Assembly (NCBI RefSeq): GCF_013215705.1
Contig: NZ_JABSQR010000015.1
Location: forward strand, 16,826-80,825
From: Moritella sp.
Lineage (GTDB): Bacteria > Pseudomonadota > Gammaproteobacteria > Enterobacterales > Moritellaceae
Direction: 5' to 3'
DNA length: 64,000 nucleotides
Positions within the stretch are counted from its first letter, which is position 1, and each line of letters begins with the position of its first letter. Under the pieces are notes generated by a model that worked only from the letters and a program-made list of their open reading frames with translations, was not told the origin of the DNA and did not search any database. Both the position numbers and the translations under genes were made by a program. This document shows, in pieces, positions 18,837 through 27,634 of this stretch.

Positions 18837-19991
18837 ATGCGCTTTGCACTGCCATCATCAATATGGATGGGATTTTATTACGCTTTTTTCTTCGGTGTGT
18901 TTGGTATTCTGCTGCCATTCTGGGCGTTATGGTTAAAAGGCGAAGGTATCTCCACGGAAATGATCGGTAGCATGCTGGCATTTGCACTGGTTGCCCGTTC
19001 TGCTGGGGCGTTATTATTGACCCGCAACTTGGTTTCCACTACCTCGCTATTGACCCGCGTTCAGCGATTAACGCTCACTGCGATGGTCGCGTTTTCTGGT
19101 TTTTATCTGATTGAAAATGTTTATGCGATCTTTTTATTAGTCATTTTAACTAACTTTATATTTTCGCCGTTGATGGCCTTAGGCGAGACGATAGGTGCGA
19201 AGTTAGTGCGTTACAATAATATGGATTATGGCCGAGTGCGGTTGTGGGGCTCGATTGGTTTTATGTTGTCGAGTGCGTTAACCGGTTTTTTGGTCGAAGA
19301 GTTTGATCATAGAATCATTTTATTGTCGATTATTGTTGGACTCGGGATCTTATTTCTACTCACTATCACACCTGCGAAAAATATGCCTGAAGGTAGAACG
19401 GCAACCAGCAAACCGAGTTCGGGTATTTTGACGATATTAAAGCGTCCGGCATTTTGGCCATTTTTAGCCATCACCTCATTATTACAAGGTGCTCATGCGG
19501 CTTATTATGGTTTTGGCGCTGTGTACTGGCAAGATATTGGTATTAGTGAAATTTATATCGGTTATTTCTGGAGTGTGGGGGTTGCTGGTGAGATCTTATT
19601 TTTAGCGTTTGGTAAACGCATCTTTGGCAATGTCAGTATTGCTATGATGTTTGTCATTGCTGCGGCTGGTAGTGTGTTACGTTGGACAACATTAGGCTAT
19701 GCCGTTGATGTTACGCCAATCATGTTGTCACAGTTATTACATGGGGTGACGTTTGGTGTCGCGCACCTGGCATCAATGCGTTATATGGCGGAACGTGTCA
19801 GTGAAGAAGATGCGGTAGCGACACAAGCTATTTATGCCGCGCTGCCGTTTAGTTTAGCCATCGCGCTGCTGACGTTTGTATCTGGGCTATTTTATCCGCT
19901 CGTCAAAGCAGACATCTTTATTTATATGGCACTCGCTGTGTTGCCGGTATTTTTAATTGCCCGCAGTAAACATATTTCTGTCATTAAATAA
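18837..19991 (+). CDS. MFS transporter, HcaT-like
   Basis: Major facilitator with twelve predicted membrane helices, 384 aa. It resembles the 3-phenylpropionate:H+ symporter group (HcaT). The N-terminus has FGVFGILLPFWALWLKGEGIS, and YGRVRLWGSIGFMLSSALTGF corresponds to the KVRLWGS block of HcaT. AGGGA precedes the ATG. No aromatic-catabolism genes lie nearby, so the substrate may differ; its neighbours are acs (divergent) and a DsbD-like fragment (convergent). Confidence 0.8.
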   Translation: MRFALPSSIWMGFYYAFFFGVFGILLPFWALWLKGEGISTEMIGSMLAFALVARSAGALLLTRNLVSTTSLLTRVQRLTLTAMVAFSGFYLIENVYAIFLLVILTNFIFSPLMALGETIGAKLVRYNNMDYGRVRLWGSIGFMLSSALTGFLVEEFDHRIILLSIIVGLGILFLLTITPAKNMPEGRTATSKPSSGILTILKRPAFWPFLAITSLLQGAHAAYYGFGAVYWQDIGISEIYIGYFWSVGVAGEILFLAFGKRIFGNVSIAMMFVIAAAGSVLRWTTLGYAVDVTPIMLSQLLHGVTFGVAHLASMRYMAERVSEEDAVATQAIYAALPFSLAIALLTFVSGLFYPLVKADIFIYMALAVLPVFLIARSKHISVIK

Positions 19992-20007
19992 AATAGATAA
20001 CGACGAT

Positions 20008-20053
20008 GCCAGCAATAAAACCACAAGTGCTGTTTTGTGGTTTTATTGCTGGC
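20008..20053. terminator. Bidirectional terminator with perfect 19-bp stem
   Basis: The arms 20008-20026 and 20035-20053 are perfectly complementary around an 8-nt loop (GTGCTGTT). Each arm contains AATAAAACC or its complement, giving T-rich ends on both strands. It separates the convergent MFS and DsbD-like genes. Confidence 0.85.
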
Positions 20054-20059
20054 GTTATT

Positions 20060-20509
20060 CTATTGGCTAATAAATGTTTTTGTCATCGGTGGATAACACA
20101 AGCCTGCGACTGCGCAACCTTGATAATGGATGGTGACCTCACTCGCCGGTGCAAGATCAGCAACGGGGACTGACAGCATCAATTCGTACTGAAATATTTC
20201 GACATCGCCAAAATATTCATCATGATAGTCTTTACCTGCAGGCAAGCCGTCGATAGTGTAGTCATTACCATTAATGGTGACACGCAGTTTATTCTTATAT
20301 AAATAATAACCCTCGGTAATTTGCCAGAACACATTGAGATTTTCGCCTTGCTGCAGTTGCGAAAACACAAAGGCGTCTTCGACAGGCAAGAATGCTGGTG
20401 CGCTTTGTTGTTTATTTGCAAATAGACTAAAATTAGTATTGGCTAATACTGGCATGGTGCTTTGCAGAACGAGGCCGCTGGCTAATAATAGCATCGATTT
20501 TAGGTTCAT
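20060..20509 (-). CDS. Stand-alone DsbD N-terminal (nDsbD-like) periplasmic thiol protein
   Basis: Secreted 149-aa protein equivalent to only the alpha domain of the thiol:disulfide transporter DsbD. It has an N-terminal signal peptide (LKSMLLLASGLVLQSTMPVLA) followed by the immunoglobulin-like domain with GYYLYKNKLRV. The redox pair is in YQGCAVAGLCYPP, matching the two active cysteines of DsbD alpha (CADAGFCYPP in E. coli). The membrane and thioredoxin domains are absent and no neighbouring gene supplies them. GGAAAA precedes ATG 20509; the longer frame starts with TTG. It could pass electrons from a full DsbD elsewhere to an unknown partner. Confidence 0.85.
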   Translation of the reverse strand: MNLKSMLLLASGLVLQSTMPVLANTNFSLFANKQQSAPAFLPVEDAFVFSQLQQGENLNVFWQITEGYYLYKNKLRVTINGNDYTIDGLPAGKDYHDEYFGDVEIFQYELMLSVPVADLAPASEVTIHYQGCAVAGLCYPPMTKTFISQ

Positions 20510-20660
20510 TTTTTCCAACTTTATACGGTATTAGTTGTCTTAGTTATGATGTCTGTCACTGAGTATTATGGGCTATCTACTCGTTGATAACTTGAAAATG
20601 GGGCTAATGCCCTTATGTTTCTTTATATCATAACCGTTTTGTGCGGATTTTTTAGATATT

Positions 20661-20686
20661 ATTTTTAGGTACTATTTTTAGGTACT
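20661..20686 (+). repeat. 13-bp tandem duplication upstream of fxsA
   Basis: ATTTTTAGGTACT occurs twice head to tail, and related ATTTTTAG words occur at about 20652 and 20712. It lies in the AT-rich fxsA upstream region and may be replication slippage. Confidence 0.7.
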
Positions 20687-20785
20687 ATTTTAACATATTA
20701 TAACTAGATACTATTTTTAGATAAGCGAGTGATAAGGGTATTCCTTGTTAGGCTGTCTACTATAACTAAATTTTGAGAGGTTAAT

Positions 20786-21322
20786 GTGTTAGGTCGTTTA
20801 TTTTTTCTGTTTACTGCGATGACATTAATTGAAGTGTATGTACTAATGTCGATAGGTTCGTTATTAGGTGCTGAGCTGACTATTGGTATTATTATTTTAA
20901 CTGCGTTTGCCGGTTCATATTTGGTTCGTAACCAAGGTCTACAAACGGTGCAAAAATTACAAGCGCGTTTAGCGGCGGGTGAAACACCGGGACAAGAAAT
21001 TGTTGAAGCTATTATGCTGCTGGTATGTGGTGTGTTACTGGTTACACCTGGTTTTGTGACTGATGCGTTAGGTTTGTTAGTATTAACCCCACAAATTCGT
21101 GGCCGTTTAGCTAAAGCGATTATCGCCCAGTACAAAGATCGTATTATTCCACAATCAACGTTTACTGGTAATGCGCAGGGTTTCCACTATTCGTCAACCC
21201 AGTCATCAACCCAGTCGTCACCATTTCAACAACAGCCAGGGTCAGATAACAAGGCTAAAAATGAGGGTGTTATCGAAGGCGATTTTGTTGAAGTAAACCG
21301 AGATGACAATAAGCTTAATTAA
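20786..21322 (+). CDS. fxsA: FxsA family membrane protein
   Basis: Small inner-membrane protein of the FxsA family. The E. coli member relieves F-plasmid exclusion of phage T7 when overproduced; its normal role is unclear. Hydrophobic helices span residues 4-21 and 28-45, and a third is at about 75-95 (VEAIMLLVCGVLLVTPGFVTDALG, the most conserved block). The tail is polar and Ser/Gln-rich. It starts at GTG 20786 with GAGAGG just upstream. In enterics fxsA sits by aspA and groES; here those genes are 7-10 kb away. A strong terminator follows. Confidence 0.9.
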   Translation: MLGRLFFLFTAMTLIEVYVLMSIGSLLGAELTIGIIILTAFAGSYLVRNQGLQTVQKLQARLAAGETPGQEIVEAIMLLVCGVLLVTPGFVTDALGLLVLTPQIRGRLAKAIIAQYKDRIIPQSTFTGNAQGFHYSSTQSSTQSSPFQQQPGSDNKAKNEGVIEGDFVEVNRDDNKLN

Positions 21323-21346
21323 TAATCTATGCACAAATAAATACCC

Positions 21347-21377
21347 AAAGGCGCGGTCGAAAGATCGCGCCTTTTTT
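21347..21377 (+). terminator. Rho-independent terminator after fxsA
   Basis: AAAGGCGCG-GTC and GAT-CGCGCCTTT pair around a GAAA tetraloop, with one G-T pair, and a T6 run follows. Confidence 0.92.
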
Positions 21378-21534
21378 GATCTTGCTGCGCTTGGTATAAC
21401 TTATACTACTCCGCTATTGGTAAGCCTCGCACAGCTATGGTATTTATTAGATATTAAAGACATACAGTGATGATTAAGTTACTGTGAATCGTAGTTAGTC
21501 ACGATAACGCTGACGCAGTAGCTAAGGATATAGA

Positions 21535-22338
21535 ATGACAGAACAAGGGTTACCAATAACAGAGGGTGAACAGCATACTGTTCGCAATGCAGGGAAGGTT
21601 ATTTTGGTCGGTTCTGGCCCGGGTGATCCGGATTTATTAACGGTAAAAGCGTTACGTTTACTGCAACACGCTGAAGTAGTTGTGCATGACCGTTTAGTCT
21701 CTGCAGAGATTATCGCCTTGATTAACCCACAAGCTGAATGTTTTTTTGTTGGCAAGCAAGCGGGGTATCACTGTGTACCGCAAAGCGGTATAAACCAACT
21801 GCTGGTGGATCTGTCATTGCAAGGCAAGCAAGTGATCCGCCTTAAAGGTGGTGATCCGTTTATCTTTGGCCGTGGTGGTGAAGAACTAGAAGCCTTATTA
21901 CCGTTTAACATCCCGTTTGAAGTTGTACCGGGTATTACCGCAGCATCAGGCTGTGCGGCATACGCCGGGATCCCGCTGACACACCGAGATTATACCCAAG
22001 GTGTGCAATTTATTACCGGACATTTAAAAAATGATGCGCATCAGCTAGATTGGCCGTTACTCGGTAAAGCCACGCATACCTTGGTGTTTTACATGGGCTT
22101 GACCCAGAGTAGTGGCATTGCGAGTAATCTGATCGAACACGGGATGGATGCAGCTATGCCGGTGGCGATTATAGAAAAAGGCACCAGCAAACAGCAACGT
22201 ACATTGCAAGGATCGTTAAAAGATCTGGGTGCTCTGGCTGCGCAAGCTGAAAGTCCGTCACTGATTATTATTGGTAAAGTGACGCAGTTAGCCAGCAAAC
22301 TGAATTGGTTCAGCACTACGCTTGATACTACCGAGTAG
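21535..22338 (+). CDS. cobA: Uroporphyrinogen-III C-methyltransferase
   Basis: SAM-dependent SUMT that methylates uroporphyrinogen III to precorrin-2, the branch point to siroheme and cobalamin. It shows [27 protein letters not shown], the core [16 protein letters not shown] and [21 protein letters not shown]. At 267 aa it is the single-domain form and lacks the CysG dehydrogenase/chelatase module. AAGGAT precedes the ATG. The upstream gap shows no cobalamin riboswitch hallmark. No nitrite or sulfite reductase genes are adjacent, so the pathway served is open. Confidence 0.93.
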   Translation: MTEQGLPITEGEQHTVRNAGKVILVGSGPGDPDLLTVKALRLLQHAEVVVHDRLVSAEIIALINPQAECFFVGKQAGYHCVPQSGINQLLVDLSLQGKQVIRLKGGDPFIFGRGGEELEALLPFNIPFEVVPGITAASGCAAYAGIPLTHRDYTQGVQFITGHLKNDAHQLDWPLLGKATHTLVFYMGLTQSSGIASNLIEHGMDAAMPVAIIEKGTSKQQRTLQGSLKDLGALAAQAESPSLIIIGKVTQLASKLNWFSTTLDTTE

Positions 22339-22359
22339 CGGCATTGAAAAGGGTATAAA

Positions 22360-22406
22360 CAGGGTTATGCTCATCTATATCTATCTTCAATATCAGCATA
22401 ACCCTG
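22360..22406. terminator. Interrupted inverted repeat between convergent cobA and tetR
   Basis: CAGGGTTATGCT (22360-22371) and AGCATAACCCTG (22395-22406) form perfect 12-bp arms around 23 nt. There is no clear U-run, but the convergent position suggests termination. Confidence 0.55.
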
Positions 22407-22411
22407 ATTAC

Positions 22412-23026
22412 TTAACTTAAACTTTGATATCCTCGTACAAATAAACGCACAGAACTTTGTAAGTAGTGCTTAATTTCCTGCTCTGATAACGATTCTTCAA
22501 TATTAAATTCTAACCGTGTCCACTGCTCGCCTTTAATCATGGCCAAAAATTGTATGGCCGCCTGGCGACAGTCTTCAATATCAAGTTCGCCACGGCGATG
22601 ATATTCAGCTAAACAATTAGCTAATTTGTCGATCACAAACAGCGGTCCCGCTTCAAAAAACAACCGTGATAAATGCGGATGGGCAAGGCTCTCTGCAGCA
22701 CAAGTTCGGTGTACCGCCATGGAATCAGCTGAAGTGATCATGGTAAAAAAGCCTTGTGCAAATAACGTTAAGGTCGGTTCAACCGGACCTAGATTCTCGG
22801 GTAATAATTCTCCTACGCCCAATAATTCGCATTTGTAGCTGATAGCAGTAATAAATAATTCGTCTTTGTTGCCAAAATGACTATACACAGTTTGTTTGGA
22901 TACCCCGGCTAATTTAGCGATGAGATCCATGCTGGTGGCCGCATAGCCATGCTGGGTAAATTGCACTGTTGCTGCATCAAGTATCTGATTTCGCTTTAAT
23001 TCACTCTTTGTTCTAGGTTTACTCAT
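22412..23026 (-). CDS. TetR-family repressor of the RND efflux operon
   Basis: One-component repressor. An N-terminal helix-turn-helix (about residues 8-55: NQILDAATVQFTQHGYAATSMDLIAKLAGVS, then KQTVYSHFGNKDELF) is followed by an all-helical ligand domain. The gene diverges from the RND adaptor/pump pair, and two related palindromes lie in the shared promoter region at 23099-23117 and 23139-23157. This layout matches AcrR/TtgR-type control of drug efflux. The inducer is unknown. Confidence 0.88.
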   Translation of the reverse strand: MSKPRTKSELKRNQILDAATVQFTQHGYAATSMDLIAKLAGVSKQTVYSHFGNKDELFITAISYKCELLGVGELLPENLGPVEPTLTLFAQGFFTMITSADSMAVHRTCAAESLAHPHLSRLFFEAGPLFVIDKLANCLAEYHRRGELDIEDCRQAAIQFLAMIKGEQWTRLEFNIEESLSEQEIKHYLQSSVRLFVRGYQSLS

Positions 23027-23098
23027 CTATTCATACCGCTAATAATTTGAATGTGTACGCCATTATAAATGTTGCAAATACGTTAATAAATGTAAAAT

Positions 23099-23117
23099 GG
23101 ACTGTACGGTCTAGTTT
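23099..23117 (+). promoter_or_regulatory. Predicted TetR operator 1 (RND operon)
   Basis: GGACTGTACGGTCTAGTTT contains GAC-N6-GTC dyad symmetry. It is one of two direct copies exactly 40 bp apart in the divergent tetR/RND promoter region. Confidence 0.65.
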
Positions 23118-23138
23118 GGTTTTGCTATCTTTGTAACT

Positions 23139-23157
23139 GGACTTGTAAGTCTAGTTT
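23139..23157 (+). promoter_or_regulatory. Predicted TetR operator 2 (RND operon)
   Basis: GGACTTGTAAGTCTAGTTT contains the perfect dyad GACTT-GT-AAGTC and shares its GGACT start and GTCTAGTTT end with operator 1. Confidence 0.68.
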
Positions 23158-23215
23158 AGAAAAGGCTGAAACAAAAGTGTTGCGTTGCATAGAGCGTAAA
23201 AAAAGGATATTGATT

Positions 23216-24418
23216 ATGTTTAGAAAGAGTTCCCTGTCTTTGTTGAATACAAAAACAGCACAATGGATGAGTATATTGCTAATTCCGCTCACACTGCAAG
23301 CGTGTAGTGAGGTTGTCGCTGACGAAACGCAGGCTGTGTCACAGTATTTACAAGCCAGTAGTGAGTATTTGACTCAGCAAGACAGTTACCAAGTTGAAAA
23401 TAAATTTGTCGGTAAGGTAATTGCTAAGCAAGATGCAAATTTAGGTTTTGAATTTGCGGGCATTATTAAAACCCTACATGCGATTGAAGGGCAGCAAGTG
23501 GTGAAAGGTCAATTGCTGGCAGAGCTCAATACGCAACTGTTGTTAATCGAACGTAACCAGTTAGAAGCACAGCTGCAGCAAGCGGAAGCTGAATTTGATT
23601 TGATCGAAGCCAATCTATCGCGATTAAATTCGCTGAGTAAGCGTGGTTTTATCTCTGAGCAGAATATTGATGAGTTGTCGTCGCAAAAACGCGTCGTTGC
23701 CGCCAATATTCGCAGTACCTTATCAGGGCTAGAGGCAAGTCAGTATCGTATTGATAAATCTAAATTATTAGCGCCTTTTGATGGCATTGTCAGTAGTCGT
23801 CAGATTGCCCAAGGTGAAGTGATTGCGGCCGGCTCTACGGCATTTAGATTGTTACAAACCGGAGCTTCGGAAGTGACGATAGGTGTACCTGCGAGTTTTA
23901 TCACCCAACTGCAAGGCAAGGAACATCAACTCGAGATCGCAGGTGTTAACTACGCTGCCAATCTATTAAGTGTCGGTAATGAAGTTGATACGGTAACGCG
24001 AACAATTAGTCTGCGTTTTGCATTAGCCGATAACAGCCCGGTTTATAATGGCCAATTGGCTTACCTTGCTTTGTCTCAAGTATATCAGCAACCGGGTTAT
24101 TGGGTGCCATTAAGCGCTATTACTGATGGTGTGCGTGGTATGTGGAATATTTATACCTTAGAGCAGGATGTCATGCAGCAAGATCGTGATGATCATTCAG
24201 CGGCGACACCGGTGCTGTTTCAGTTAAAAAGCGCCACAGTAACGGTATTACATGCCACTGAAACTGCCGCGTATGTGCAAGGTGATCTGAAAGATACTCA
24301 AGCGTATGTCAATGTCGGGATCCACCGTTTTGTACCGGGACAACGGGTAACGGTTCGCCATCAGCAAGCTTTTGCTCAGCAACCGTCGGCTGAAAATACC
24401 TCGGAGCATAAGATATGA
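23216..24418 (+). CDS. RND efflux periplasmic adaptor lipoprotein
   Basis: Membrane-fusion subunit of a tripartite efflux pump. A signal sequence ends in LTLQAC, a lipobox-like motif near residue 30, so lipidation is likely. Lipoyl halves (GIIKTLHAIEGQQVVKGQLL and LLAPFDGIVSSRQIAQGEV) flank a coiled-coil hairpin at about residues 100-175; the beta-barrel and membrane-proximal domains follow. AAGGATA places the start at ATG 23216; the longer GTG frame is not supported. The gene overlaps the pump gene by ATGA. No TolC-type gene is present, so a shared outer-membrane channel is expected. Confidence 0.9.
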   Translation: MFRKSSLSLLNTKTAQWMSILLIPLTLQACSEVVADETQAVSQYLQASSEYLTQQDSYQVENKFVGKVIAKQDANLGFEFAGIIKTLHAIEGQQVVKGQLLAELNTQLLLIERNQLEAQLQQAEAEFDLIEANLSRLNSLSKRGFISEQNIDELSSQKRVVAANIRSTLSGLEASQYRIDKSKLLAPFDGIVSSRQIAQGEVIAAGSTAFRLLQTGASEVTIGVPASFITQLQGKEHQLEIAGVNYAANLLSVGNEVDTVTRTISLRFALADNSPVYNGQLAYLALSQVYQQPGYWVPLSAITDGVRGMWNIYTLEQDVMQQDRDDHSAATPVLFQLKSATVTVLHATETAAYVQGDLKDTQAYVNVGIHRFVPGQRVTVRHQQAFAQQPSAENTSEHKI

Positions 24419-27400
24419 TCAAGGCGTTTACTGAAAATAATCGCCTGATGGCACTGCTGATTATTTTACTCATCGTGGCAGGGCTGGGGTCGTTATCAAC
24501 GCTACCGCGCACCGAAGATCCTAGGATCACCAATCGGATCGCCAGTGTGCTGACCTTGTTACCGGGAGCCAGTGCTGAGCGTGTCGAAGCCTTAGTGACA
24601 GAGAAGATAGAGCAAAAATTACGAAAACTGGCGGATATTAATCGGATTACGTCGACCTCTCGACCTGGTATATCCATTGTGCAGTTGAAATTACACGATA
24701 CCGTTACTGATCCGGTGCCGATTTGGTCGCGGGTGCGAGATCTGCTTAATGACGTAACCAGTGAGTTACCGGCAGCGACTGTCGCGCCACGATTAGAAGA
24801 TGATCGTGGTTATGCCTACACGCAATTGATCGCCGTTAAATGGCAGGGCGACAGTGCGGTTGATTTAACAACATTAGGCCGTTACGGTAAAGAACTACAA
24901 AATCAGTTAAAGGTGGTCTCAGGTACTGACATTGTCAGTTTGTTTGGCCGCGGTAAAGAACAAATATTGGTGGAAATAGATAAACATTTAGCGGCGAATT
25001 TGTCGTTATCGACACAAGCTATTTCCAACATTATTTTAGCGGCTGATGCCAAAGTATCTGCCGGTAATATCATTAATGATTATAACCAAATGCAGATTGA
25101 AGTCGCGGGATCGTTTGATTCTGTTGCTCGGATCCGTAAGATCCCCTTACTCAATGACAGTAAAGGTGGGGTGGTTCGGTTAGGTGATATTGCTCAGGTT
25201 AGTAAAAAATTGCAATGGCCTGCACAAGAGATAGCGATTGTTGATGATCAATATGCGGTGGTGGTATCAACCCGTATGTTGCCTAATTTACGTATTGATA
25301 AATGGAGTGCGCAGGTTGATGATGTCGTTGCCGCTTTTAATCTGCAATTACCGTCGTCTTTAACCACTGAAGTATTGTTTGATCAATCCCAATACACCGA
25401 AGACAGACTGCAAGGTCTGGTGGAAAACATCCTGATTGGTTTCTCGATAATCGCCCTGGTGCTGCTTGTGACGTTAGGCTGGCGCGCGGCATTAATCGTC
25501 ACGTTATCCTTACCGTTAACAGTACTGTTTACCTTGACTGTGATGAATTATTACGGCTTGCCGATCCATCAAATGTCGGTAACGGGTTTGGTTGTGGCTC
25601 TGGGTATTATGGTGGATAACGCGATTGTGATGGCGGATACCATTCAGAAGCGTCGCCAACAGGGCTTCAGTGCCAGTGCAGCCGTGCAAGGTGCGGTTAA
25701 GCATTTATGGTTACCGTTATTAGGCTCAACCTTAACCACGATATTGGCGTTTATGCCGATTGTGATGATGCCGGGACCATCGGGTGAATTTGTCAGTGGT
25801 ATTGCGTTAAGCGTTATCTTTGCATTAATCGGGTCGTATCTTGTCTCACATACTATCGTTGCTGGTTTATCGGGGCGTTTTCTGGTTGGTCGTTCGTCAG
25901 ACGGATCGGCACGGACAACGACTTGGTATAATAATGGCATTGAGTTAGTTAGCTTAGCGGGTGCTTTCCGCCAATCTTTGGTATGGGTATTAGCCAGACC
26001 TAAACTCAGCATAGGGTTAGTGTTTATCTTACCTTTGAGCGGCTTTATCTTGGCTAAACATCTGGATGAACAGTTCTTTCCAGCGTCGGATCGTGACATG
26101 TTTCATATCGAATTATTTATGCCAGTGCAAACCAGTATTATTGCCACTGAAGCCATGACCAACACCATCAGTGACTTGCTAGCTCAGCAACAAGGGATCA
26201 GTAAGGTACGCTGGTTTATTGGTAATAATGCCCCGTCTTTCTATTATAATTTAATGCCAAATAAAGACGGTGCCCAGTATTATGCCCAAGCGATGGTGAC
26301 TGGTGATAGTTTTAAGCGGGTGAATGAATTAGTACCGTCATTACAAATATTGCTTGATGATGCGATCCCTGCAGCGCAGATATTAGTACGTAAGTTAGAA
26401 CAGGGTCCTCCGTTTATAGCGCCAATCGAGTTACGCTTGTTTGGGCCTAATTTAGATACGTTAAAGACTTTGGGTGATGAAGCCAGACGGATCTTAATCG
26501 GTACCAAGAACGTGATCCATACCCGCGCGACTATCCAACCTGGGTTACCGAAAATATGGCTGAAAATTAATGAAGATGTCAGTCAATTAGCTGGGTTAAC
26601 CCTGACCGATGTAGCGTCACAGTTACAATCAACATTACACGGTACCGTCAACGGCTCGATTATCGAGGCCACTGAATCTATACCAGTACGGGTTCAGATT
26701 GCCAATGAGCAACGTCGTAGCTTATCTGATTTAGCTAATATCAGTCTGAGCTCGCCACTATCGCAAAGCAGTATTCCGCTGATGGCATTAACGACATTAG
26801 CATTAACGCCGAGTCGTGGTGCGATCCCACATTGGAATGGGGTACGGGTTAATACTGTTGAAGGTTACTTAGTCGCTGGGGTATTACCCTCAACGGTGCT
26901 TAATGAGTTTTCGGCGCGGTTAGCCAGTGAAAACTTTGTATTGCCGCCGGGTTATCGGATGGAGTTTGGTGGCGAGTCAGCCAAACGTAATGATGCGGTC
27001 GGTAATTTGTTAGCCAGTGTTGGTGTGATCATGATGTTGCTGATTATTATTGTGGTGCTGTCATTTAATTCGTTCCGTTTAGGTGGGGTGATTGTATTAT
27101 CCGCTATCCAATCGGTGGGGTTAGGGCTACTCAGTATTTACGTGTTTAATTACCCGTTTGGTTTTACTGTGATCATTGGTCTACTTGGTTTAATGGGGTT
27201 AGCAATTAATGCCGCAATTGTGATCTTGGCGGAATTAAAATCAGATCCAAAAGCCGTCGCCGGTGATCGCGAGGCGATTATTAAGGCTATCACCAGTTGT
27301 ACTCGCCATATTACCTCTACGACGATCACCACCGTGGGTGGTTTCTTACCGCTGATCTTAGCGGGTGGTGGTTTCTGGCCGCCGTTTGCGATTGCGATCG

Positions 27401-27510
27401 CTGGTGGTACGGTATTAACCACTTTGTTATCGTTTTACTTTGTACCAGCTATCTTCGTATTAATGAGTCGTAAAAGAGCCTTTGAAGTGACGGCTGTAGC
27501 AGTGTTGTGA
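24415..27510 (+). CDS. RND-family efflux pump permease (AcrB superfamily)
   Basis: Proton-driven inner-membrane pump of 1031 aa. The canonical layout is visible: TM1 near residues 12-30, a first porter loop, TM2-TM6 with VVALGIMVDNAIVMADTIQKRR (the TM4 region carrying the proton-relay Asp) and MPIVMMPG, then TM7 at about 540, a second porter loop, and TM8-TM12 with NDAVGNLLASVGV and TTITTVGGFLPL. Homology is to the AcrB/VexD-like HAE group rather than heavy-metal pumps. It is co-translated with the adaptor and under the divergent TetR gene. Substrates are unknown. Confidence 0.92.
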   Translation: MIKAFTENNRLMALLIILLIVAGLGSLSTLPRTEDPRITNRIASVLTLLPGASAERVEALVTEKIEQKLRKLADINRITSTSRPGISIVQLKLHDTVTDPVPIWSRVRDLLNDVTSELPAATVAPRLEDDRGYAYTQLIAVKWQGDSAVDLTTLGRYGKELQNQLKVVSGTDIVSLFGRGKEQILVEIDKHLAANLSLSTQAISNIILAADAKVSAGNIINDYNQMQIEVAGSFDSVARIRKIPLLNDSKGGVVRLGDIAQVSKKLQWPAQEIAIVDDQYAVVVSTRMLPNLRIDKWSAQVDDVVAAFNLQLPSSLTTEVLFDQSQYTEDRLQGLVENILIGFSIIALVLLVTLGWRAALIVTLSLPLTVLFTLTVMNYYGLPIHQMSVTGLVVALGIMVDNAIVMADTIQKRRQQGFSASAAVQGAVKHLWLPLLGSTLTTILAFMPIVMMPGPSGEFVSGIALSVIFALIGSYLVSHTIVAGLSGRFLVGRSSDGSARTTTWYNNGIELVSLAGAFRQSLVWVLARPKLSIGLVFILPLSGFILAKHLDEQFFPASDRDMFHIELFMPVQTSIIATEAMTNTISDLLAQQQGISKVRWFIGNNAPSFYYNLMPNKDGAQYYAQAMVTGDSFKRVNELVPSLQILLDDAIPAAQILVRKLEQGPPFIAPIELRLFGPNLDTLKTLGDEARRILIGTKNVIHTRATIQPGLPKIWLKINEDVSQLAGLTLTDVASQLQSTLHGTVNGSIIEATESIPVRVQIANEQRRSLSDLANISLSSPLSQSSIPLMALTTLALTPSRGAIPHWNGVRVNTVEGYLVAGVLPSTVLNEFSARLASENFVLPPGYRMEFGGESAKRNDAVGNLLASVGVIMMLLIIIVVLSFNSFRLGGVIVLSAIQSVGLGLLSIYVFNYPFGFTVIIGLLGLMGLAINAAIVILAELKSDPKAVAGDREAIIKAITSCTRHITSTTITTVGGFLPLILAGGGFWPPFAIAIAGGTVLTTLLSFYFVPAIFVLMSRKRAFEVTAVAVL

Positions 27511-27549
27511 TAAACAGCTGTAGTACGTTGTTTAAGGCATGAAAAATCC

Positions 27550-27592
27550 CCGTTACTGTTACTGTTACTGTCGTTGGCAGTAATAGTAACGG
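27550..27592. terminator. Long hairpin between convergent RND pump and aspA
   Basis: CCGTTACTGTTACTG (27550-27564) pairs with CAGTAATAGTAACGG (27578-27592) with one imperfect pair. The left arm contains three tandem TTACTG units. Flanking A- and T-rich ends suit bidirectional termination. Confidence 0.75.
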
Positions 27593-27634
27593 AGATTTTA
27601 TAGTTAAACGGTTTATTCAGGTCGTTAACTTTAA

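Noticed and set aside
21379..21534. Cobalamin riboswitch before cobA
   Set aside because: No B12-box-like sequence or matching stem pattern was seen.
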